Below, one piece after another: positions 46,433 through 55,498 of a stretch of DNA of 64,000 nucleotides. Source of the DNA: Thioploca ingrica. Lineage in GTDB: Bacteria > Pseudomonadota > Gammaproteobacteria > Beggiatoales > Beggiatoaceae. Position 1 is the stretch's first letter. Every line of letters starts with the position of its first letter. The position numbers and the translations under genes were made by a program. The stretch spans positions 1,240,001 to 1,304,000 of the forward strand of contig AP014633.1 in assembly GCA_000828835.1 (NCBI GenBank), given 5' to 3'. Under the pieces are notes generated by a model, which was not told the DNA's origin, did no database searches, and worked only from the letters and a program-made list of their open reading frames with translations.

Positions 46433-47052
46433 GTTGCTAAGTGGATCCAATAATCAAATTATTGCTGAAACAGAGATAACGGCATTAGAAAATACTGAAA
46501 TAGAAGTCATTCAAGCAGAAGCCATGGCAGCGAAAAAGTACCAGCAAGCCGCTGAACAAAACTCTGCTACCGAGTTTTCACAACTAATAAAAATTATAAC
46601 TAATTGATTTTAATTTATTTTATCAGTATATTTTCAACATAGTTGGGGCAGACAGGTAAGTCTGTCCCTATCCATTAAAATCAGGTTGACAAAACCCGAG
46701 TTGAGTTTGCCAATACAGCACCATACCGATCTTCTTGCACATTCTTCAACATCATCCGTTCTTTTTTTCCTCTTTTATTGTCAACTTATGTTAAAGTTAT
46801 TTAATTCTTCTTAGCAACGGTTATTTCTTAATCGGTAGTAAATGACCTCAGATCTGGCACTAAGATTCCCTCTGGGGATTGAAACGCTGTGACTAACACC
46901 TCTCTATCTGGGTGACTTTATCAAAAAAAATAAGAAGAACCGAGAAATTTCTCCAATATTAATTGGCTTAGATATTCATCTTTTGAAAAGACGAGAATCT
47001 CAAGAGAAACAAAAATAAGGTTATTCAACTAAAGTCATTAGGTAATTCGTGC
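46433..47052. other. Intergenic region with ORF remnant and one CRISPR-repeat-like sequence
   Basis: From about 46440 to 46606 the +1 frame relative to the kinase is open and reads like protein (ALENTEIEVIQAEAMAAKKY), perhaps a lost C-terminal extension or downstream gene. At 46856-46894 a single copy of a sequence ending TCTGGGGATTGAAAC looks like the 3' end of a CRISPR repeat, but no second copy exists in the window. A GACAG/CTGTC hairpin lies near 46650. No intact gene is seen. Confidence 0.4.
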
Positions 47053-47679
47053 GTGAACGTCATCGCTTGTGTACATCAAAAAGGTGGAACTGGTAAAACA
47101 ACGTTGGCTATCAGTGTTGCTCTCACACTCGCACAACAAAATCAACGGGTGTTATTACTAGATACAGATTATCAAGCTACAGCCAGTGATTGGGGACAAC
47201 AGTTTGGTGAAATTTTTAACATTGTGGTTCGCTCCCAAGTACAAGCGAACATCCAACTGGAACAAGAAATCAAACGTTTTCAAACCCGGTTTAATTGGTG
47301 TGTCATTGATGCAGCGCCGACCTTATCAGATATTACCGTAAAAATTTTACAAATCAGCCACGAGTTACTTATTCCAATTCGTCCGGCTTTACCTGACATT
47401 TGGGCTATATCGAGATTAGCTTCTCTCATTCATCAAACTCATCGTGCTGCCGGTTACATACCGAAAACTAAAATCGTGTTTAATCAATATCAAGGAGAAA
47501 CTTTACCACCACTCCATGCCGCACTAATGCAATATCATTTGCCCATTTCCCCAACTTTATTACCGTTTGACCCGTGCTTTGCCGAGTTATTTACCGGTCA
47601 ACCGCTTTCACCATCCTTGCGACGCTTGATTCAAAATTTATTAACTGAGGGCGGATCAAAGCAACTTTTTGATGAGTGA
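47053..47679 (+). CDS. Orphan ParA/Soj-type partition ATPase
   Basis: A 208-residue MinD/ParA P-loop ATPase with the deviant Walker A KGGTGKTT (K10-T17), a Walker A' aspartate in LLLDTDYQATASDW and VIDAAPTL. It begins with GTG. Short ParA-like proteins of this size position plasmids, carboxysomes, chemotaxis clusters or integrative elements on the nucleoid. No parB or cargo gene is adjacent, so the target is unknown. It faces sat tail to tail across a hairpin. The element-like neighbourhood hints at mobile origin but proves nothing. Confidence 0.88.
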   Translation: MNVIACVHQKGGTGKTTLAISVALTLAQQNQRVLLLDTDYQATASDWGQQFGEIFNIVVRSQVQANIQLEQEIKRFQTRFNWCVIDAAPTLSDITVKILQISHELLIPIRPALPDIWAISRLASLIHQTHRAAGYIPKTKIVFNQYQGETLPPLHAALMQYHLPISPTLLPFDPCFAELFTGQPLSPSLRRLIQNLLTEGGSKQLFDE

Positions 47680-47686
47680 AGCTAGA

Positions 47687-47722
47687 TTGAATAAGGCCCA
47701 TCGGGTGATGCACCTTATTCAA
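47687..47722. terminator. Bidirectional hairpin between parA-like gene and sat
   Basis: TTGAATAAGG (47687-47696) and CCTTATTCAA (47713-47722) form a perfect 10-bp stem around 16 bases, between convergent stop codons. The loop carries GGGTGATGCACC, akin to the GGTGCAT/ATGCACC repeat at 56528. It probably ends both transcripts. Confidence 0.6.
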
Positions 47723-47736
47723 ACAATGGCATTAAG

Positions 47737-48936
47737 TTATTGTTGTTGAACTTGACTTTGATAGTATCCCATCAAGATTTTTGCGACTTCCGGACGAGAA
47801 AATTCGGGGGGTAAATTTTTGCCGGCCGACAACATTTCTCGCACTTTGGTGCCGGAGAGGAGAACAAAATCATCTTTCGTATGATCCGGTACATCACGCA
47901 TCATCACGACTTTATTGAGCTTTTTAGAATAAGCCGTATGATCGGCACCGAAAATTTCGATTTGCAAAGCACCTGGAGGAACTTCTTTATCAAAGATAGT
48001 TTGTGCATCGAAAGCACCATAATAATCACCTACACCGGCATGGTCACGACCAATGATGAAGTGAGTACAGCCGGCATTTTGCCGAAATATCGCATGTAAT
48101 ACCGCTTCCCGTGGACCCGCATACAGCATATCAAAACCATAACCCGTAATCATAACGGTATTGGGTGGGAAATAAAGTTCTACCATCTTCCGAATAGAGG
48201 CATCACGCACTGGCGCTGGAATATCGCCGGCTTTTAGTCTACCGAGTAACATATGAATAAGAACACCATCGGCTTTGACGGCATCTTTCGCTATTTTACA
48301 GAGTTCTTCATGGGCACGGTGCATTGGATTACGAGTTTGAAAGGCGACTACTTTTTGCCAGCCCCGTTCTTGAATTTCGTTACGAATTTCTACGGCGGTA
48401 CGGAAAGTATCCGGGAAATCTTGTTGGAAATAGCTGAAATTCAACACTTGAATGGGGCCAGAAATAACATATTTCCCCAAGGAAGTAAAAGTAGCAACGC
48501 CGACATGGCCCATTTCTAAGGTACCAAAAATTTTTTCTGCCATGAGATTGAGTTGTTCGTCACTGATCTGCTCAATCGCTTCAACTTCTTGAATTGCTAA
48601 AACCGGGTGTCCTTCAACATTCGGATCGCGTAAAGCAATTCGCTTCGCCCCCGCAATTGACGAAATATCATTAGTCAGATTGAAAATAGGAACGGGCCAA
48701 AATAAACCGCTGGTGGTATGCATATTTTCAGCGATACTCATGGCATCAGCGATATTCATATAGCCGGTTAAAGGATTAAAGTAACCTCCACCCAGCATAA
48801 CTGCATTAGCAGCCGCTGCGGAATTAAGTAATAATGAAGGTAACTGTTTGGCTTCTTGCATTAATTGTTGATGTTTTTTCTCGTTATAAACAAATAACGG
48901 ATTGAGCGTTTCCGATCCATGTGGCTTGATCATCAT
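47737..48936 (-). CDS. sat: Sulfate adenylyltransferase (ATP sulfurylase)
   Basis: A 399-residue homomeric ATP sulfurylase. The active-site segments QTRNPMHRAH (QxRN and HxxH), GRDHAGVGDYYG and the C-terminal SGTKVREML are intact. This Sat type, unlike CysDN, is used by dissimilatory sulfur organisms. In sulfur oxidisers it runs backward, making ATP and sulfate from APS and pyrophosphate, the final step of the reverse Dsr/Apr route. aprAB is not adjacent. AGGAGAAA precedes the first ATG (two ATGs in tandem), and the gene stands alone. It is the clearest metabolic clue to lifestyle in this window. Confidence 0.95.
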   Translation of the reverse strand: MMIKPHGSETLNPLFVYNEKKHQQLMQEAKQLPSLLLNSAAAANAVMLGGGYFNPLTGYMNIADAMSIAENMHTTSGLFWPVPIFNLTNDISSIAGAKRIALRDPNVEGHPVLAIQEVEAIEQISDEQLNLMAEKIFGTLEMGHVGVATFTSLGKYVISGPIQVLNFSYFQQDFPDTFRTAVEIRNEIQERGWQKVVAFQTRNPMHRAHEELCKIAKDAVKADGVLIHMLLGRLKAGDIPAPVRDASIRKMVELYFPPNTVMITGYGFDMLYAGPREAVLHAIFRQNAGCTHFIIGRDHAGVGDYYGAFDAQTIFDKEVPPGALQIEIFGADHTAYSKKLNKVVMMRDVPDHTKDDFVLLSGTKVREMLSAGKNLPPEFSRPEVAKILMGYYQSQVQQQ

Positions 48937-49594
48937 TTTCTCCTAAGTATTGACATGATTGTGCCTGGGAAAGTACCAAAAACCTTGCTTACCAAAGCAA
49001 CAAGATTTTTAATCACTTTTATTTCCTTTTATTGGTTACACTGAGTATTATACCTGTTATCCCCGTTGTTTCGAGTAGTTTACTCGTATTTTTCCATAAA
49101 AATAAAAATAGTTAATATTAAAAAAATATATTGTTAACCCTTTCAAGTGGAGTATATCCCACTCCATTACTCGCTTCTAAAATTAAAACCAGAGGTAATA
49201 GGCAGTGTAACCAGGGGTTGTAAGCTCTGGTTACGACATTGAGAAATAGACGACCACATTTATTTTCTCATTTCATTGAATTCGTCTATTATTTTAAATA
49301 ATATCAGAAAATAGGTATAGATATTGCCTTTTCGCTCGTATCGTGTTTTCTGTAACGAGCATCATCATGATAAACCGAGTTCTCGATTTGAAAATCTATT
49401 CATAAACTAAACATTTCATAAAATCTCGGTTAAGCCCTTTTATTAAAGGGCCATCATTTTTTTGATGAATAACGACCAACAAAGCATTATGATAAGTTAT
49501 TTGCCCTGATGGTGCTTTGAAAAGATGTCATTATTTTTTCAATAGGTGATAAGAAACTAATTCTCTTTTGGCAGGGACAAGATGAGTAAATAAA
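48937..49594. other. Long intergenic region with two hairpins
   Basis: 658 AT-rich bases between divergent sat and the WD40 gene. GTAACCAG (49207-49214) pairs with CTGGTTAC (49227-49234), and GCCCTTT (49434-49440) pairs with AAAGGGC (49445-49451), the latter followed by CATCATTTTTTTG, a weak terminator-like tail. No ORF or RNA gene is recognised. Confidence 0.5.
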
Positions 49595-51187
49595 ATGAAA
49601 AAGCGATTGTTATCCTATTCCATTATTTTGATTTTTTTTATCAATTTCCCCTTAACATCGGCTGACTCTACTGAATTTTTAAAAGAGAACCTCAAGACAG
49701 ATAATTGCCAACTTAATCCAAATAGTTCCCCGCTATCGATGAAAATACCCATTGGTAAACATCAACTTGAAGTTAAAAATCATTGTAAATATATTAGCCT
49801 AAAGGTTATTTTTGCAGATGGTCGGGAAGTCATGAGAAAAATAACCTTAGTTGACACTATTCCGTCACTGTCCATAGAAAATAAAGAAGTTAAGGTAACT
49901 GATATTTTCAGTCCCATTAAAGACAGTTTTGAGACTGAGGTAGAATTCAAACAACGTCAACAATTTTTATTAAACCGGCAATCACAATTGCTTGACTTAT
50001 TCAATCAGCTGGTCCAAAAACACGAACCACATTATCAAGCCGGGATTGCTTATTTAGACAAAGAAAATTACAACATTAAAAACAATACATTCCCAATCTA
50101 TATTGAATGGCAAAGCTGGACTGATCGGTTTGAATTACCGGTTCAAGCGAGCATTACGGCTACACGAGATGAGGCCAGTCGTTTATGGCATGAAGGATCG
50201 CGAAAACCAGTCTATATTTATATGGGCATGGTTGGAGAACAAGTGAGAGTTAGTCAACAAATTTTAATGGGGCTTGAACAAGAATGGGTTATTCGCAATC
50301 CTTTACCGACCCACTTATTGAACACGTTACGGGGACATAAAAAAACAGTATACTCAGTTGATTTTAGCCCAAACGGAAAAATTCTCGCTTCTGGGAGCCG
50401 AGATAACACCATTAAACTTTGGGATGTGGGAACTGGACAGGAAATTAGCACCCTACAGGGGCATGGCAATTCTGTGTTCTCAGTAGCAATTAATCCTCAA
50501 GGAAATATCCTTGCCTCCGGTAGTAAAGATAGAACCATTAAATTATGGGACCTAAATACCAATCAAGTCATACGAACTTGGCGACATAAAGATGGTGTCA
50601 GGGCCGTGATTTTTAGTCATGATGGTCGCATTCTCGCTTCCGGTAGCTATGACGGCACCATCAAATTGTGGGAGGTTAAATCCGGTCGATTACTCAATAC
50701 CATCGATGCCCATAAAGAGGGGGTGCTTACCATTGCTTTTGCTCCAGATGACAAAATAATTGCCTCTGGTGGAAGAGAAGAAACGATCAAATTGTGGAAT
50801 GTAAATACGGGGCAACTAGAAAAAACCATTCGTGCTGATGGTGATCGGGTATGGGCAATCGCTTTTAACCCAGATGGATTTATGTTAGCGGCTGGTAGTG
50901 GCGATAATTCCCTCAAAATATGGGAAACTAAAACCGGTAATGAATTGCATAATTTACAAGGACATGGGTACTGGGTGTTATCATTAGCTTTTAGTCAAGA
51001 TGGACGTACCCTGGCTTCTGGTAGTAGTGATAGTACTATTCGATTATGGGAAGTTCATAGTGGTAACCAATTAGATATTTTACAACAACATGGTAATTCG
51101 GTATTTTCAGTTACTTTTAGCCCAGATGGACGTCTGCTCGCTTCCGCCAGTAAGGATGAAACGGTTAAATTATGGGGAGCAAAGTAA
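49595..51187 (+). CDS. Exported WD40 beta-propeller protein
   Basis: 530 residues with a signal peptide (about 1-23, ILIFFINFPLTSA). An N-terminal domain of about 230 residues contains a coiled-coil stretch (VEFKQRQQFLLNRQSQLLDLF). Seven WD40 repeats follow (about 245-530), each with GH..V...AFSPDG and ASGS.D.TIKLW, enough for one closed seven-bladed propeller. It should act as a protein-binding scaffold in the periplasm or outside the cell. Most bacterial WD40 proteins with this sharp repeat are cytosolic and fused to kinases or caspases; export is unusual. The repeats are quite similar at the DNA level. No operon partner. Confidence 0.88.
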   Translation: MKKRLLSYSIILIFFINFPLTSADSTEFLKENLKTDNCQLNPNSSPLSMKIPIGKHQLEVKNHCKYISLKVIFADGREVMRKITLVDTIPSLSIENKEVKVTDIFSPIKDSFETEVEFKQRQQFLLNRQSQLLDLFNQLVQKHEPHYQAGIAYLDKENYNIKNNTFPIYIEWQSWTDRFELPVQASITATRDEASRLWHEGSRKPVYIYMGMVGEQVRVSQQILMGLEQEWVIRNPLPTHLLNTLRGHKKTVYSVDFSPNGKILASGSRDNTIKLWDVGTGQEISTLQGHGNSVFSVAINPQGNILASGSKDRTIKLWDLNTNQVIRTWRHKDGVRAVIFSHDGRILASGSYDGTIKLWEVKSGRLLNTIDAHKEGVLTIAFAPDDKIIASGGREETIKLWNVNTGQLEKTIRADGDRVWAIAFNPDGFMLAAGSGDNSLKIWETKTGNELHNLQGHGYWVLSLAFSQDGRTLASGSSDSTIRLWEVHSGNQLDILQQHGNSVFSVTFSPDGRLLASASKDETVKLWGAK

Positions 51188-51268
51188 CTTATACTCACAG
51201 GCATCCAAGCTAACATAACATGATGGAGAATTAATGTAGCTAGGTTGGGCACGCTGTACACACTTTTT

Positions 51269-51360
51269 ACCCAAGGTTTGTGGACAAAGCCGCGTAATAA
51301 GTCTTTCATCATCTGGAGATCGGAAAAAAGTAATTTGTAACTTTCGTCGTGAGCAACCAT
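51269..51360 (-). pseudogene. 5' fragment of an Rpn-type gene
   Basis: Starting at the ATG at 51360, about 30 codons (MVAHDESYKLLFSDLQMM, then DLLRGFVHKPWV) match the start of the complete gene whose start lies at 52430. Similarity ends near 51269 and the frame runs into unrelated sequence. The fragment begins 3 bases beyond the stop of the intact copy, so the two were tandem duplicates and this one was mostly deleted. Confidence 0.8.
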
Positions 51361-51362
51361 TT

Positions 51363-52430
51363 TTAAGGTGGTGATTGTTTTGGCAAAACGTCTTCGATAC
51401 ACGGTGCTGACCACAAACGAATCACACACTGGCTTAATTGCTCAGCCGGCAAGGTGTAGATTTGCTGTTCTAACTCTGTGGGAACGCTACCAAAGCGGCT
51501 GGCTAATAGTTGTAACAATAAGATGGCTTTGCCTCTAGTTTCACCCCGGATTTCACCCCGGATTTCACCCGCCAATACGCCTTGCTGCCAGCCTTCCTGT
51601 TGTCCTTGTTGCCAGCCTTCCAGGCGTCCTTCCTGTTGTCCTTGTTGCCAACCTTGCTGCCAGCCTTGTTGTTCGGCTTGTGCGTACCATTGTTGAACGG
51701 TTTCTGCTAACATTGTCTTCATCTCCTGTAAGGTTTTTACTTCGGGAATCGCTACGTTAGGTAAGCGTCTGGGCAATAACACCCACTTGAGCCACTGAAT
51801 AAAGGCTTGCCGAAGACTATCTTGCTCATCCTGAGCAAGCCACTCAATGAGTGATTCCAGCACCCGCTGAAGATCGGGCTCCGTGCGACTGTTTTCGAGC
51901 CGAAATAAAGCCGCAACTAAATTGTGTAACGGGGCTAACTGTGTTTCACTATAAGTGCCTTCATCTAAGAGTAAGTATTCGATTTGTAACTGATATTGTT
52001 CCAAACCAGCGACCGATTCTATCAAGTCGTGAGTCGCTGTCGGTGCTGACCAACGAGTCGCACCGTTGTAAAGGACGATGGGAATAACCGGTGGTAATTG
52101 ATCTTGGCTGGTTAATTTCTGTTCTTTAATGAGATCTTGATAGAACAAACCAACATACACCGCCACCCGAATTCCCATAAACGGCTGTGGTGTGGCTTGA
52201 AAAGCTAACAAGATATACAAATATAACCAGCGCTGTTGCCAGCGGACTCGCCAAATGACATCTTCATCACGACGTTTGAGGTTACTACTGACAAAACTAC
52301 TTTTCACTGCTTCTAAGGTCGTGAAATCTAACTCGGCTACCCAAGGTTCGTGGACGAAGCCGCGTAATAAATCTTCCACCATCTGGGGATGGGAAAAAAG
52401 TAATTTGTAACTTTCATCGTGAGCAACCAT
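51363..52430 (-). CDS. Rpn-family recombination-promoting nuclease/putative transposase
   Basis: 355 residues of the PD-(D/E)XK Rpn/YhgA group. The start HDESYKLLFSHPQMVEDLLRGFV, the WRVRWQQRWLYLYILLAFQ strand and PPVIPIVLYNGATRW are family hallmarks. The family nicks or cuts DNA and raises RecA-independent recombination in E. coli. A Gly/Gln-rich linker (about 250-300; units such as GWQQGQQEG and GEIRG) joins a C-terminal helical tail (LLLQLLASRFGSVP) of the DUF4351 type. Tandem fragments beside it and a second family member at 62 kb show that this group multiplies in the genome. Confidence 0.82.
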   Translation of the reverse strand: MVAHDESYKLLFSHPQMVEDLLRGFVHEPWVAELDFTTLEAVKSSFVSSNLKRRDEDVIWRVRWQQRWLYLYILLAFQATPQPFMGIRVAVYVGLFYQDLIKEQKLTSQDQLPPVIPIVLYNGATRWSAPTATHDLIESVAGLEQYQLQIEYLLLDEGTYSETQLAPLHNLVAALFRLENSRTEPDLQRVLESLIEWLAQDEQDSLRQAFIQWLKWVLLPRRLPNVAIPEVKTLQEMKTMLAETVQQWYAQAEQQGWQQGWQQGQQEGRLEGWQQGQQEGWQQGVLAGEIRGEIRGETRGKAILLLQLLASRFGSVPTELEQQIYTLPAEQLSQCVIRLWSAPCIEDVLPKQSPP

Positions 52431-52568
52431 TGGGGAAGATTTTCCAATTATTCAAGGTCTGCTAAGGTAAGTATTGACTTAATAATTTCTTTGTCAAGTT
52501 TAACCAGTCATGTCGCTCGGATTAAGCAAAGATGGAATTCCTAAAATCAATAACCTCTATCCTAAACT

Positions 52569-53567
52569 TCACTTGGTTTTATTTAAACAACTTGCTCTAT
52601 TACTACTTCCCAAAGTCATCGCATAATATCCACCCCAGATCCCACCAAAAAGAATATTTATCAATAAAATAACCATTGACAGAAGTAAAGAAGATTCTGG
52701 TGGAACTGAATAAAGCTCTTTTAAAATAAATACGAAACTGAAATCACGTACACCTATTCCGGCTATTGTTAAAGGTAATATTGCAATAATGACAACTAAC
52801 GCAATAAGCCAAGTTGCGACAGAAATAGGTAGATGAATGTTAACCATTGTTAGAGCAAGATACATAAAAACAATAGCGAGTAATTGGGAAGCAAAAGATA
52901 AAATGATTATCTTAATATTAAACCGAATGGGCATTTCTCGACTGATTTTAACTGCATTCCACACGTTTTGATTTGCTTCTAACAAACGCTTTGATAATTT
53001 TTTTAGCGGCAGCAGCGAAATCAAATAATTTAACAACGATTCAGTAAAAATTGCCAAACTATGCCATAAGAAAGGTAGTAACATTACCAACAATAATAAT
53101 CCAAACATAAGAATATAAATTTGGATATTATATTCTTCTAATTTAGGTTCAAAGTAAATTCCAAGTAATGCAAATGGAAGGAGAGTGATCAGGTTTAAAA
53201 TTCTTAAATAGACAATAACACTAGCTACTTCGGCACGTCTGCCATTATCTTTAGAAAGTAGATACCAACTCACACCACCGGCAATTAGATCACTAGAAAG
53301 AATTAAGGAGTAAAATGTAGAAATGAGGTGAATTTTGAAAACTTCGTTAGTATCGATTTTAATTTGGAAAGGAGTAAGACTTATTTTAGTTTGGTAAGCT
53401 ACCAGTAATCTAATTACATAAATCAAAAATACCAGTAATAGTAAAATAAAATAATTAATGTTTGGTAATATATAAATAAATTTATTAAAATCTATATACT
53501 TATATATTAATACTATAATTATAGTAAAAGAAAGTGTAATCTTTAAAAAGAAGAGACCTTTTCTCAT
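52569..53567 (-). CDS. Flippase-like LPG_synthase_TM (UPF0104) membrane protein
   Basis: 332 residues with about eight membrane segments, of the lysylphosphatidylglycerol-synthase-transmembrane/AglD-like family without a catalytic aminoacyl domain. The late motif LPLTIAGIGVRDFSFVFIL is typical. Such proteins sit in polysaccharide or lipid-glycan clusters and are thought to move or shield lipid-linked intermediates. It overlaps the upstream methyltransferase by 4 bases (ATGA). A diverged copy of its N-terminal coding region lies at 57834-57998. Confidence 0.83.
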   Translation of the reverse strand: MRKGLFFLKITLSFTIIIVLIYKYIDFNKFIYILPNINYFILLLLVFLIYVIRLLVAYQTKISLTPFQIKIDTNEVFKIHLISTFYSLILSSDLIAGGVSWYLLSKDNGRRAEVASVIVYLRILNLITLLPFALLGIYFEPKLEEYNIQIYILMFGLLLLVMLLPFLWHSLAIFTESLLNYLISLLPLKKLSKRLLEANQNVWNAVKISREMPIRFNIKIIILSFASQLLAIVFMYLALTMVNIHLPISVATWLIALVVIIAILPLTIAGIGVRDFSFVFILKELYSVPPESSLLLSMVILLINILFGGIWGGYYAMTLGSSNRASCLNKTK

Positions 53568-54463
53568 TTTTGAAAATGATCATTTTTTTTGAGAATTACA
53601 ATAATCCCTTCTCCTTTTATCTTAGCCATAATTCCCATTACAAGTTTAATAATGGGAATGAATGGTACAAACAATACCCACCCCTTACGATTTACTTTGA
53701 ATATCGAGGTTAATTTTAAAGCGGCTTCTCGAAAATTTTTTATTTTAAATTGATGACTAAAATCTTTTAAGTAGTATAAAGAACTAGCAAAATTCTTCCT
53801 AAAAAAAGTTTTATTAAACCGTAAAAAATGATGAGGGGGTAAATCACCTTGAAATTCATCGTAATTAATAAAAAACCTTTCTCTATTAGGAACAGTTATA
53901 ACAACTATCCCATTTTGAGCTACCAAATTAAATACCAATTTTATAAATTCTTTAGGATTAATTTGATGTTCTAGCACTTCTAGTAGTAACACGACATCAA
54001 ATTTGCCATTGATTTTAGAAACGGTCTTTGGTCCAAATGCTGAATTAATAATATTGGTAAGTCCTCTTGCTTTACATTGTTCTACACTTTTAGAATCAAG
54101 TTCTACCACATAATAATTTTTAGTTTCAATAGAATATATTTCATTCAAGGCAGTATAGTTAATCCCATCTCCACCACCTATTTCTAAAATTTTTTTATCA
54201 TTTAAATTGATAGATAAATTTCTTAAAACACGTATTGTCTCTTTTGTCCAAGGGGGGAATATTATCCTTCCTTTGTGAAAATTGGCATATTCCTTAATCG
54301 TTTCACTTTCATATACATTTTCAAATATAAGCGGGGTAAAAAATTGTAGTTCACATTCAAAACAATTCATTAGTTTATATTTTTTTTGATTAAATGGAGA
54401 AATGATAGCTTTTATTTCTTTTATAGTTTTACTACCACAGAATGGACAATTAACATTTTTCAT
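53564..54463 (-). CDS. SAM methyltransferase with N-terminal zinc-ribbon
   Basis: A 299-residue class I methyltransferase of the Methyltransf_23 type common in surface-glycan clusters. CPFCGS near the start and CFEC at about 34-37 form a four-cysteine zinc site. LEIGGGDGINY is SAM motif I and LLLEVLEHQINP motif IV. The C-terminus has a hydrophobic stretch (FVPFIPIIKLVMGIMA) that may touch the membrane. It is coupled to the flippase-like gene, so it probably modifies a lipid-linked sugar or its nucleotide precursor. Confidence 0.83.
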   Translation of the reverse strand: MKNVNCPFCGSKTIKEIKAIISPFNQKKYKLMNCFECELQFFTPLIFENVYESETIKEYANFHKGRIIFPPWTKETIRVLRNLSINLNDKKILEIGGGDGINYTALNEIYSIETKNYYVVELDSKSVEQCKARGLTNIINSAFGPKTVSKINGKFDVVLLLEVLEHQINPKEFIKLVFNLVAQNGIVVITVPNRERFFINYDEFQGDLPPHHFLRFNKTFFRKNFASSLYYLKDFSHQFKIKNFREAALKLTSIFKVNRKGWVLFVPFIPIIKLVMGIMAKIKGEGIIVILKKNDHFQK

Positions 54464-54501
54464 GTTCTAACCAAGCCTGAAACATCAAAATATCCCACAA
54501 T

Positions 54502-54981
54502 TCATAGTGCCAAGTTCGTTTTCTGGACACCTGTTCCGGCGTTCTCCGGATAAAAATGCTTATCTAACAATTGTTCAATGGTGTAGAGACACGTTTTTGG
54601 AAAAGTATATTCCGGTAAACCGGTTTCATCAATAGCCAAGTCTAGGGCATCCGGATAAGCATCTATTATAGCGTTCGGTAATTCTCGTTTTAGGCTAGGG
54701 ACTTTTCTTAATAGACGCAATAATTGAACGCGTTGCTCACTCATTGAGCCACGCCAACTACTACTTTGTTTCTCTGGTTGAAACTGCCATTTAAGCAAGT
54801 GCGCAATTAAGATAACAAAACGATTTTCTAGTTCTCTTAGATTGCTCTTGCCCATATCTTCTAGTTCTTCAATCAGGTGTTCAATATCAATTTCATTGGT
54901 TTTGCCTGCTTTTAAGAGGCTAATTTGGTTATGAATCCAGGCATTAAAGTCGTGTTCATATAACTCGGCAAATTTATTCAT
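54502..54981 (-). CDS. DUF29 protein, copy E
   Basis: 159 residues. The DUF29 core FAELYEHDFNAWIHNQISLLK, then DIEHLIEELEDMGKS and LLKWQFQPEKQSSSW, is clear. DUF29 is a small all-helical family of unknown function that is multiplied in cyanobacteria and large sulfur bacteria. A TTG start at 54993 is in frame, but the ATG at 54981, with GAAAGAG upstream, aligns with its paralogues. Last gene of the five-copy array; 14 bases separate it from copy D. Confidence 0.85.
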   Translation of the reverse strand: MNKFAELYEHDFNAWIHNQISLLKAGKTNEIDIEHLIEELEDMGKSNLRELENRFVILIAHLLKWQFQPEKQSSSWRGSMSEQRVQLLRLLRKVPSLKRELPNAIIDAYPDALDLAIDETGLPEYTFPKTCLYTIEQLLDKHFYPENAGTGVQKTNLAL

Positions 54982-54995
54982 AGACTCTTTCAATT

Positions 54996-55469
54996 TTAAA
55001 CCGTGTTTTCAGGATAAAAATCATCATCTAATAATTGTTCAATCGTATAGGGGCAATCAATAGGAAAAATAGATTTGGATAATTTTGATTCTTTCACTAC
55101 CAGCATAACTGCTTCTAAATAAGCTTCGGTGACAGCATTCTGCAATTTCTGTTTCAAACTAGGTACTTTTTTTAATAAATATAAGAGTTGAGTGCGTTGC
55201 TCAATAATGGTTTTCCGCCAACTTTTACCTTCAAAATCTTGCCATTGTGTTTCTAGCGTAGCCAGTTGAAACTGCCATTTGAGCAAGTGTGCAATCAAGA
55301 TAATAAAGCGACTCTCTAACTCTCTTAGATTGCTTTTGCCCATATCTTCTAATTCTTCAATCAAGTGTTCAATATCAATTTCATTGGTTTTACCGGCTTT
55401 TAACAGGCTAATTTGGTTATGAATCCAGGCATTAAAGTCGTGTTCATACAGTTCGGTAAATTTATTCAT
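54996..55469 (-). CDS. DUF29 protein, copy D
   Basis: 157 residues, DUF29. Nearly identical to copy C over the first two thirds (LATLETQWQDFEGKSWRKT is shared), then more diverged at the C-terminus (KESKLSKSIFP). GGGGAG upstream of the ATG at 55469 supports that start rather than the TTG at 55490. The shared block with copy C points to recent duplication or gene conversion. Confidence 0.85.
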   Translation of the reverse strand: MNKFTELYEHDFNAWIHNQISLLKAGKTNEIDIEHLIEELEDMGKSNLRELESRFIILIAHLLKWQFQLATLETQWQDFEGKSWRKTIIEQRTQLLYLLKKVPSLKQKLQNAVTEAYLEAVMLVVKESKLSKSIFPIDCPYTIEQLLDDDFYPENTV

Positions 55470-55498
55470 CGGTTTAGCTCCCCATTTCAATTTTAATT

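Noticed and set aside
46856..46894. CRISPR array
   Set aside because: Only one repeat-like copy, no spacers, no cas genes; kept as a low-interest finding, not as a CRISPR feature.
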